Part shown: positions 55,479 through 64,000 of the stretch, in pieces
How positions within the stretch are numbered: the first letter of the stretch is position 1
Layout: every line of letters starts with the position of its first letter
DNA from: Anastatus disparis
Lineage: Eukaryota > Arthropoda > Insecta > Hymenoptera > Eupelmidae
Direction: 5' to 3'
DNA: 64,000 bases
Assembly: GCA_017163975.1 (NCBI GenBank)
Contig: JAFFSR010000362.1
Coordinates: 868,001 to 932,000, forward strand
The notes under the pieces: model-generated
Seen by the model: the letters and a program-made list of their open reading frames with translations, nothing else
The model's database searches: none
What the model was told of the DNA's origin: nothing
Made by a program: the position numbers and the translations under genes

Positions 55479-55710
55479 ATGCTCAGTGAAATAACGACTA
55501 GCGATATCTCATCGAGACGCAGTCGCGATATATGCGCAATAAAATATTGAAGACATTAATTACAATTTCATATATTAGATAAAAACATAACCCTAAAAAC
55601 AATTAATTAAAATCCTTCATTGATTATTCAAAATTAGTTATAGACAGTAATGAAATAAATTATAAACAGTTATTTATTTCAATTAAAATTAAATAGTTTA
55701 TATGTAGCAG

Positions 55711-55756
<46 letters not shown>

Positions 55757-55793
55757 CAGGTCGTTATTTCCCGAAACTTACTGAGCATCGCTC
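55479..55793. mobile_element. MITE-like element around a TA microsatellite
   Basis: ATGCTCAGTGAAATAACGAC near the left end is mirrored by GTCGTTATTTC...ACTGAGCAT near the right end, with a 9-bp gap. A (TA)n run at about 55714-55752 lies between. No duplication was found. Confidence 0.5.
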
Positions 55794-56745
55794 CCAGCCC
55801 TTAGATCGATGTGTTTATACTAAAAATTGAAAAAGCAGCTGGAATACCTTGTTGGAATAGAGATTTAACCTTGCCAAATCGCAAAAAACCGTAATTTTTA
55901 TAGTTTATCTTATTTTTCTTTTTTCTACATACAGCTATGAATGAAAAAATTTTTTGAGACCCTCTTTCACACTTTTTCTATTGCCGTAAGTTAAAATAAT
56001 ATGTTATGGGGTGATTCTAGAGCCGAGAAATATTTTTTTTCCGAATTGTTGCTCTTGAAATATTAAAAAATTTTACTCAAACAGGTTTATTCTTGTGTAT
56101 TTTGAGATTAAAAGAACTTTACAATTTTTTTTTTCATTCAAACAACCAACATAACTTTAAAGTAGGCTTAAAGATCTTCAATTTTCTTTTTTATAAAAGT
56201 TTCTAGGTGCTTCTGATACTGAGATATGGCCATTTGAATTTGATAGGAAATTCGTAGAATAAAATCTGTAAACATCGTGAGCATGCAATTGACTATCAAC
56301 TCCCTCTAATCACAAATTCAGTTTCAAAGCACATAGAAACGGTCTAAGTAAAGCAAAATGAAGGTCTTAATTTAAACAAATTAGTAAATACCCATATAGA
56401 AATAATTTTCGTGAATATCTGTAAATATCTCTAAACAATTGTAAATAATTTATAAAAAGTATTGAGACTGAAACATTTATAAAAGTTATTTACACTTATT
56501 TATTATTATTTACAATTATTTATAGTTATTTAGTTATTTACGATTACTAACTGATTTTAAAAGTTATTTACTATTATTTACAAACACTTACAGTTACTCA
56601 CTCATAATTACTATTATTTACTATTATTTACAATTTTCAAAATTTTTAGGTAAGTAAATAGTTTATTGTTATTTGTAATTATTTACGATGATTTACAGTT
56701 ATTTATAGTTATTTACTTTCGTTGTCTTAGATAATTTTTCAGAAC
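55794..56745. repeat. AT-rich stretch with ATTTACAATT-type low complexity
   Basis: From 56400 to 56720 the words TATTTACAATTATTTATAGTT recur in irregular order. The left part has no recognisable feature. No gene. Confidence 0.45.
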
Positions 56746-56749
56746 GCAT

Positions 56750-57195
56750 GTACACTTGGCGGAAAGGATATTTTTCCGAATGTGTACCTCAAAGGGCAGC
56801 GCTGCATATTTTACCACAGACATGAGAAAACTTCGAATTATGCATTGAGTTTTGCATTATGATTATTTTGTTTTTTCTTATAGGTTATTCATGCAAAATT
56901 CAAATGATAACAACTTAAATTTTATTGTTTATATAATTTTAATTCACAATATTAGATTCTATATAATTATTGAACTAAGAAATAAAAATTTTATTCAATA
57001 AAATTAGAATTCGGATCATGAAAACAGAAAGTAAAATTGTTTGTTTACTAAAATTATGTCATTAAGTAATAAGTAACGATGATGCGAAATTTGCTCTATA
57101 ATTTGGAATTGTCTTATGCCTATGGTAAAATATGCGATGTTGCCATTTAAGGTTAACATTCGGAAAAATATCCTTTTCGCCAAGTGTACACTTAC
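56750..57195. mobile_element. MITE with about 75-bp inverted ends
   Basis: TGTACACTTGGCGGAAAGGATATTTTTCCGAATG at 56750 is mirrored at 57145-57195, and the match continues through CTGCATATTTTACCA. A third, diverged end follows directly (57190-57260, TTTTTTCCGAAGGTGTACC), suggesting a second nested or neighbouring copy. No coding. Confidence 0.7.
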
Positions 57196-57260
57196 CGTTA
57201 AATGATTTTTTCCGAAGGTGTACCTAAAATGACAACGTCGCATATTTAGTCTATGGCGTA

Positions 57261-57959
57261 AGCGAACTATGAATTATACATCGAGTTTCGAATCATCAAT
57301 CTTTGCAACTTCGTCAATTGCACTCTGTTGGTAAAACAGAATCAAAATTTTTTAATTATCCTGTCAAATTTATAATCACATAAAAAAGATGAATTAAAAC
57401 TAAATTTTAATTTGAATCATGCTGTGAAATATATAATTGTATGAAAAAAATGAATTGAAAATAAATTTTAATAATTATAAATAATTATAAAATTAAAAAA
57501 TAAAGCAAAATTTGTTCTTTATTTAAAACTCTAGATAATATAACATCAAACTTTTATAATTTTTTATTATTAAAACTTTTGAGAAAATTTATGATTTTTT
57601 TAAAAATAATTAACTACATTAATTCCAATACAATTTTAATTTACAATTGTAATACATAAACTATGTTTTAATACAACTTTTTATTTATTATATATATAAG
57701 TATGCATATATCTGAAAGAAACATGATCTACAAATTGCATGCTTGAATAAACTTCTAATTTTTCTATTATGAATAATTATACTAATTTTAATAAAGTTAG
57801 TATGACATAATGAGTGCCTTCTAAATATAATAGTTGACAGAACCATTGCTTTCAACATTTACATAATTTCATTCAATTATTTTTAATGAAATTTTACATA
57901 AATTAATTATTCATAAAATTATTGTTGTAATTAATCAATTATGAACCAGAGCTATGAAT
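57261..57959. other. AT-rich stretch, no gene
   Basis: Phrases such as TGAAATATATAATTGTATG and AAATAAAGCAAAATTTGTTC recur near 60000 and 63430, so part of this is a repeat into which the 60-kb transposon was inserted. Confidence 0.45.
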
Positions 57960-58020
57960 ACGGGCTCCATTAATAGCAGCATCATTTTAACAGCAGCATC
58001 AAACCCCAGATCAACTTCAG

Positions 58021-59870
58021 TATCTGCAACTTATCAAGGAGTTGATAAACTGAGAAACAAGAAAACTGTAACTTCTTCGCTTGCAAACAGTTGAAGCAAG
58101 ACATGCATCTCATTTCTTTCTATACGAATGCTTATTAATTAACTACTCAGTAAATAAATGGACTCGTTCCAGTATACTTCTGTTTAAATATCCTATCTTG
58201 TATCCGCAAGGATATAAATTTTTGCTGGATATAAATTTGACCCCTGAATTGTAAACTTAAAATTTCTTGACGAGTGTTTGTTATTCCAGTATTCCAATAT
58301 TTACATCTCCTCGATATAACCAATGCAGCATCCATGGTTCTGTTAATGGCAAATAAAGGAATTTTACTCTATTTCACTCTGTTGGTAGCTTGCACCTGCT
58401 ATCTAATCTTAGCGGCTTCAACATTATTTATGATTCCAAAACATAATCTATTTTTGAATATTAATTTTTTAATTATTACAAATATTATACTTTTAGACAT
58501 GATTTAATTAAAAAAAAGACATGATCTACAAGTCTTATGCTTTATAACACTTGAGAATGTTTGATTAAATTTGTAATGTTTTTGAATAATAATTATATTA
58601 GATTACATACAATTAATATGACATAATGTCTGTCTTCTATGAATACTTGTTTACGTAATCAAAGCTTTTTATGATTCCATAATTTTACTAACCCATTGTC
58701 TCCAATCAAATTTGAAATTAATTTCTTACTTATTGAACTTTTATTTTTATTTATTTATTGTGAATCCATAAAAGCTATTGGTATGAAATTCCATACTTAC
58801 AATTATAAATTAGTCGAAGAGTTGATAAACTGTGAAACAAGGAAACTGCAGCTTCTTTGCTTGCAAACAGTTGAAGCAAGACATGCACATCATTTCTTTC
58901 TACAGAAATGCTTATTAATTAACTACTGAGTAAATGAATGGATTCGTTCCGGTATGCTTTTGTTTAAATATCCTATCTTGCATCCGGAAGGATATAAATT
59001 TTTACTGGATACAAATTTGACTGAACAAGGAAGAATTTTAAACTTTAAATTTCTTGACGAGTGTTTGTTATTCCAATATTCCAATATTTACATCTCCTCG
59101 ATATAACCAATGCAGCATCCATGGTTCTGCTAATGGCAAATAGAGGAATTTTACTCTATTTTACTCTGTTGGTAGCTTGCACCTGCTATCTAATCTTCGC
59201 AACTTCAACATTATTTATGATTTCAAAACATAATTTATTTTTGAATGTTAATTTTTTAATTATTACAAATATTATACGTTTAGACATGATTTAATTAAAA
59301 AAAAGACATGATCCACTAGTCATATGCTTTATAACACTTGAGAATATTTGATTAAATTTGTAATATTTGTAAATAATAATTGTATTAGATGACATAATGT
59401 TAGTTTTCTATGAATACTTGTTTACGTAACCAAAGCTTTTTATGATTTCATAATTTTATTAACTCATCGTCTCCAATCAAATTTGAAATTAATTTCTCAC
59501 TTATTGAACTTTTATTTTTATTTATTTATTGTGAATCCATAAAAGCTATTGGTATGTAATTCCATACTTACAATTATAAATTAGTCGAGGAGTTGATAAA
59601 CTGTGAAACAAGGAAACTGCAGCTTCTTCGCTTGCAAACAGTTGAAGCAAGACATGCACCTTATTTCTTTCTTTAGGAATGCTTATTAATTAACTACTGA
59701 GTAAATGAATGGACTCGTTCCAGTATGCTTTTGTTTAAATATTCTATCTTGCATCCGGAAGGATATAAATTTTTACTGGATACAAATTTGACTGAACAAG
59801 AAAGAATTTTAAACTTTAAATTTCTTGACGAGTGTTTGTCATTTAAAAATTTAACATTTCTTCAATACAA
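58021..59870 (+). repeat. Threefold tandem duplication, about 775-bp unit
   Basis: GTTGATAAACTG starts at 58041, 58821 and 59592, so units of 780 and 771 bp; the third is partial. Each unit has the same sequence order with CTTGCAAACAGTTGAAGCAAG, CTTATTAATTAACTAC and TTTCTTGACGAGTGTTTGT. Units carry a similar frame (58274-58507 and 59061-59294, 77 codons, hydrophobic: FTLLVACTCYLI) and another stretch (ETRKLQLLCLQTVEARHAHH). The reading is broken in all units and I do not recognise a protein. It may be a decayed duplicated gene segment. Confidence 0.7.
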
Positions 59871-60055
59871 CCAATACTGCAAACTTAAAATGTATTGAAA
59901 AATATTTTTTTAACATTATATATTTTAGGCACTTCATTTATATTTGATATAACTATAAATACTTTGAAAACTTTATAATAACAAAATTTTTAAATTATTC
60001 TTTGAAATATATAATTATATAAAAATGTTAACTTGGAACTACGTTTTAATGATTA

Positions 60056-60350
60056 CACAGGCCAACATGGTTTTGTTGTCAAAAAGTGGAGGGTCATTTC
60101 CGAAGTAATTTTTTGCGTAGAATCCGAATCCGGGGTCCGAATTGCTCTATCACGTCAGGATTTTGAGATATTTGAGGTTTTTTACCCAAAAAATGGCGTT
60201 TTTGGCTACTTTTGAGGTTATGTACAGAAGAGACAAAATTTTTTGGGAGTTTTTTTCTAGTTGCATCTTATAGCACTACTCTTCCTCTTTAATTTAAGAG
60301 TCGCAGAGTTCAATTACGATTTTTCTACACCAAGTTACGCCAATTTGAAA
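60056..60350. repeat. Left inverted end of the 60-kb transposon
   Basis: Inverse copy of 63096-63400, with a small deletion near the tip. It includes CGAATCCGGGGTCCGAATTG and an ATTAAAGAGGAAGAGTAGTG-type stretch on the opposite strand. Confidence 0.85.
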
Positions 60351-60721
60351 TTACGAGCGGGAGTCCCTTCGCCAATATTAAAACATGTTTTCTTTTTAAT
60401 TTTGCCCCGTCTCACTTTGGAATTCCTTTAAGCATACATTTCTTTAGTGTGAATCATTTAGTATAATTTTGCCCCGTCTCATTGATATACAATTTTTTAT
60501 TATTTGTACAAAAAAAGACCATTTGTATTGATTCTGTATTTATTGTAATCGCAAATAAATCATTTTTTTAATAACATTTTAAGCAACAATTTACTAGATA
60601 GCTCTTAATTGTTCGTTCATGGTGCCTTATTTTTTGGAAAAAATTTTGTGAATATTTGTATTTGATCTGTTGGTTAACAACTCGCTGGAGGTATAAAGTA
60701 TTAAATTAAATATTCTAACTG

Positions 60722-62422
60722 TTGATCATTTCAATAATGACCTCGCGTAAGTGTTTAAATAATCCTGACAGCTTTTGCTACATTTGTAGTCGCTTCGTGT
60801 TCGCAAAAATCAATGAAACGATAAAAATATTTTATCTTAATTACTTCAATATTTCGATAACTAATCAGGATAAGTCTTGGGTTCCACATACGGCTTGTAA
60901 ATCATGTGTTGAAACATTAAGACGTTGGTATAATGCCCATAAAGAAGTAACACCAATGCCTTTCAAAACTCCTGCAATTTGGTGTGAACCTGTTAGCCAC
61001 AATGAATGTTATTTCTGTTTAACCAAAACATTTGGATATAATATTAAAAATGCTTGTAATATAAAATATCCGAATGTAGCAAGCGTAACGAAGCCTATTC
61101 CTTTTGCATCTGGTGATGTTCCTCCAAGCCCTCCATTTGTAAGAATAAATGTTGAAGACCATACAGTCTGTGACGATATTGAAAATCAGGATTTTGAAGA
61201 CATCGAATCAACCTCAGATGCTCCTATTTTATTTGATCAGGCTTCTTTAAATGATTTAGTCAGAGATTTAGGCTTGTCGAAAGAAAAATCTGAGTTGTTA
61301 GGATCAAGACTTCAAGAGAAACACCTTCTTGCTCCAGGAACTACTTTTAGTTGGTATCGTAATCGAGAGAAGGAATTAGTTGAGTATTATTCTGCATGTG
61401 ATGAATATGTTTTTTGTAATGATGTTAAAGGCTTAATTGAAAAATTAGAACTTCCTTATGATACTGATCAATGGAGATTGTTTATTGATTCCTCAAAAAC
61501 AAGTTTGAAAGCAGTTTTATTGCATAACTCAAATAAATATGCGTCAATACCTATTGCTCATTCTGTACACCTAAAGGAATCATATGAAAATGTAGAAACT
61601 ATTCTTAAAGCAATAAAATATGAACAGCATAAATGGGAAGTATGCGGAGACTTAAAAATGGTTTCAATGCTGCTTGGACAACAATTGGGTTATACAAAAT
61701 ATCCGTGCTTTATATGTTTGTGGGATAGCAGAGATAGAGTTAAGCATTACGTTACAAAGGATTGGCCTCTTCGTAAAACTTTAAAACCTGGAGATCCCAA
61801 CATTATTCAACAACCGTTAATTGACTCTAAAAAAGTTTTGTTGCCTCCGCTTCATATAAAATTAGGATTAATGAAGCAATTTGTAAAGGCTCTTGATACC
61901 GATGGTGCATTATTTCAATATCTTAGAGATAAATTCCCTTATTTAAGTGAGGCGAAGATAAAAGAAGGAATATTTGTTGGACCACAAATATGAGAATTAA
62001 TGAAAACAACAGAGGTTGAACAGGTTATGACAAATGTAGAAAAAGAAGCCTGGATTAGCTTTAAAAAAGTTGTTAAAGGATTTTTGGGTAATAATAAAGT
62101 TAGTGATTACAAAGAAATAGTTGACGATATGATTGAAAAATTTCAGAATTTAGGTTGCAATATGAGCGTAAAATTGCATTATTTACACTCTCATTTAGAA
62201 TGGTTTCCAGAAAATCTAGGTGCCGTAAGCGAAGAGCAAGGTGAGCGATCTCATCAGGACCTCAAAGAAATGGAAAGACGTTATCAGGGTAAATGGTCTC
62301 CAACAATGTTAGCGGACTATTGCTGGTGTCTTCAACGAGATGAGCTGAATGTTCGTCATAAAAGACGGTCTGGGTCAAGATCTTTACTAGATCAAAAAAA
62401 AAGATTTCATAAGTTAAACTGA
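60722..62422 (+). pseudogene. Cys-rich DDE-like transposase candidate, one stop
   Basis: One frame of 566 codons; the better start is ATG 60737 (MTSRKCLNNPD). An in-frame TGA at 61991-61993 is its only lesion. The N-terminal 100 residues hold probable zinc ligands: C19, C22, H56-x2-C59-x2-C62 and C88...H93, C96-x2-C99. The second half looks like an RNase-H-fold transposase: LFIDSSK (D256), VCGDLKM (D310), CFICLWDSRD (C329, C332, D335) and EEQGERSHQD (after the stop) are candidates for the catalytic acids. I recognise it as a widespread animal protein family, often called uncharacterised. The transposase role is inferred from its place between long inverted ends. Confidence 0.75.
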
Positions 62423-62429
62423 AATAGTT

Positions 62430-62672
62430 TCTAATCGTGAGAGGCGAGGGGACTCACGTAAATTAAGCGCCCCGATCATGAGAGGCGAGGGGACTCACGT
62501 AAATTAAGCACCCCGATCGTGAGAGGCGAGGGGACTCACGTAAATTAAGCACCCCGATCGTGAGAGGCGAGGGGACTCACGTAAATTAAGCACCCCGATC
62601 GTGAGAGGCGAGGGGACTCACGTAAATTAAGCACCCCGATCGTGAGAGGCGAGGGGACTCACGTAAATCCAG
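62430..62672. repeat. 41-bp minisatellite, about six units
   Basis: Units GATCGTGAGAGGCGAGGGGA plus CTCACGTAAATTAAGCACCCC repeat every 41 bp (62474, 62515 and so on). Each holds CGTGAG and CTCACG as an inverted pair. It sits just after the transposase gene, inside the transposon. Confidence 0.93.
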
Positions 62673-63095
62673 CAGCCCAAAGGGAACAGATTTTACTACG
62701 TCCACGTCGTTGTTCCTGGGTAATGCTAAATGTAAAAAAAAGTTTAACTTGAAATGCACTTGAAGATCAAGCTGAAGGTCAAATTCAATGTCACGATACC
62801 TGTGTAAATATAAATTACTATAATGTATTATGTTTATCGTAACAACAAAAGTTATTAGATAGCAAAAAATGAAAATATGTTTCATATTTGCAATGTTTTT
62901 TGAAAATTTTTATACGCCATTTTGAATCCGCCATCTTGAATTTGAAAATTTTAATATCTCAACTTCATATTCGTAATCAGTAACCCCAAAAATCCCCAAG
63001 TAAAAATTTTGAAGAAAAAATACCCAGTACACAAATGTCTGCCTCAACGTATTCAATGCAAATGGTCATGCAATTAATAGGACATATCTCGTAAT
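62673..63095. other. Spacer inside the transposon
   Basis: No gene seen. It links the minisatellite to the right inverted end. Confidence 0.5.
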
Positions 63096-63400
63096 TTCAA
63101 ATTGGCGTAACTTGGTGTAGAAAAATCGTAATTGAACTCTGCGACTCTTAAATTAAAGAGGAAGAGTAGTGCTATAAGATGCAACTAAAAAAAAACTCCC
63201 AAAAAATTTTATCTCTTCTGTACATGACCTCAAAAGTAGCCAAAAACGCCATTTTTTGGGTAAAAAACCTCAAATATCTCAAAATCCTGACGTGATAGAG
63301 CAATTCGGACCCCGGATTCGGATTCTACGGAAAAAATTACTTCGGAAATGACCCTCCATTTTCCAACAACTTCCATGACCCCAATATTTGTAGGCCTGTG
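63096..63400. repeat. Right inverted end of the 60-kb transposon
   Basis: Inverse copy of 60056-60350, ending GGCCTGTG before TTA. Confidence 0.85.
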
Positions 63401-63479
63401 TTATAAATGACTTTGAAGTTAAAAAATAGAGCAAAATTTCTTATATCATATCTTTATTCAAAACCTTAAATAATAATAC

Positions 63480-63750
63480 ATAAAACTTTTATAATTTTAA
63501 ATCTTATGAACTACTTTTATGAAATCACAACAGGTGTATTTTGTGCGCTGCTTGCGCATGTGCAGTGTGCAAACAAACTTTGAAAGAAACTTTTAATTTT
63601 AAATTTTTACATATCTTATAAGAACTAATTAGTAACATTTAAACTTTTATAATTTTAAATCTTATGAACTACTTTTATGAGATCACAACAAGTGTATTTT
63701 GTGCGCTGCTTGCGCATGTGCAGTGTACAAACAAAGCTTGAAAAAAATTC
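63480..63750. repeat. Direct repeat, about 107-bp, two copies
   Basis: ACTTTTATAATTTTAAATCT at 63485 and 63642 begins two copies of a block that includes TGTGCGCTGCTTGCGCATGTGCAGTGT; they are about 157 bp apart and nearly identical. Confidence 0.8.
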
Positions 63751-63783
63751 AAAATCAAAATTTAATAGATTTCTTATTCATTT

Positions 63784-64000
63784 CTAAAATAAAGTCATCA
63801 AAAATCGATAATCAATAAATCCACCTTCATTATCTATCACTTTCTGCAATCTTCGTGGGACAGAATCGCATAAATTATGAAAATATTCTGGATTATCAAA
63901 TAAGGCAGTCCATGCTTCTTGAACGAGTTCCACGAGCTGCTCACGATTTCGTGCCATTCCAGGTCTCATTCTTTCACCATATACGACCAGACATTCTCGA
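63784..64000 (-). pseudogene. Tc1-like transposase, C-terminal end, runs off window
   Basis: The 61-codon frame from 63969 (MARNREQLVELVQEAW, then SVPRRLQKVIDNEGGF) is the usual end of Tc1-type DDE transposases. Upstream, beyond a frameshift near 63973, codons for ENVWSYMV match the conserved block holding the last catalytic Glu. The rest lies beyond the window end. The frameshift makes it a relic. Confidence 0.75.

Larger units (their letters stand above)
60056..63400. mobile_element. DNA transposon with about 300-bp inverted ends, TTA duplication
   Basis: The ends CACAGGCC and GGCCTGTG are flanked by TTA at 60053-60055 and 63401-63403. The terminal 300 bp (60056-60350 and 63096-63400) are inverse copies, for example GGGTCATTTCCGAAGTAATT and CAAATTGGCGTAACTTGGTG. 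The element is 3,345 bp and holds one gene (60722-62422). I cannot place it in a named superfamily from sequence alone. Confidence 0.82.

Overview
The window is AT-rich eukaryotic DNA, almost certainly from an arthropod and probably an insect. Supporting signs are spliceosomal introns in three broken genes, Jockey/I-type LINE, Maverick/Polinton, Tc1-, piggyBac- and THAP-type transposon remains, TATA plus TCA-type initiator pairs, and many MITEs. I found no intact host protein-coding gene. Species cannot be fixed from the sequence.

Left part (1-11 kb): simple repeats, a degenerate tandem array (about 2.4-5.2 kb) split by a 663-bp foldback element, and the 5' exons of a broken mitochondrial-type alanyl-tRNA synthetase gene (minus strand, about 5.41-7.50 kb) with a mobile insertion in one exon. 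A composite repeat with a GC-rich hairpin follows at 8.87-9.9 kb and recurs at 49.7-50.7 kb.

Centre (11-35 kb): a LINE with an ORF1 (zinc knuckle) and an ORF2 (endonuclease, reverse transcriptase, RNase H). An 18,036-bp Maverick/Polinton virus-like element (11729-29764) is inserted in ORF1, flanked by a perfect 6-bp duplication CTTGTA, with AG...CT termini and about 0.55-kb terminal inverted repeats. It carries a truncated protein-primed DNA polymerase, a chromodomain integrase, an A32-like packaging ATPase, a phospholipase A2-type virion protein, an adenain-like protease, a penton (single jelly-roll) protein and a double jelly-roll major capsid protein. It also carries two paralogous small putative ssDNA-binding proteins, a BIR-RING inhibitor-of-apoptosis protein and a FLYWCH-like gene. 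Genes left of 22.05 kb that concern virion assembly and integration are on the minus strand and the structural genes on the plus strand, diverging from a shared TATA region. Nearly every core gene has one or two lesions, so it is a decayed but recognisable endogenous virus/transposon.

Right part (35-64 kb): a three-exon Mutator-type transposase fused to a DEDDh exonuclease (35.3-38.5 kb, minus), a decayed SWIM-YqaJ nuclease gene (39.5-41.0 kb, plus), and a THAP-DDE transposase gene (42.0-45.3 kb, minus) broken by a solo LTR and a TA-flanked MITE. Further right are several foldback MITEs, a 3.2-kb TTAA-flanked piggyBac-like element containing an almost 1-kb-arm palindrome (52.18-55.39 kb), and a threefold 775-bp tandem duplication (58-59.9 kb). 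A 3.3-kb DNA transposon with about 300-bp inverted ends and an unusual Cys-rich DDE-like protein lies at 60.06-63.40 kb. A Tc1-like transposase tail runs off the window end.

The window is therefore a transposon graveyard with nested insertions. The most notable objects are the apoptosis-inhibitor-carrying Polinton with tRNA-like units in its inverted repeats, and the unusual 60-63 kb transposon.
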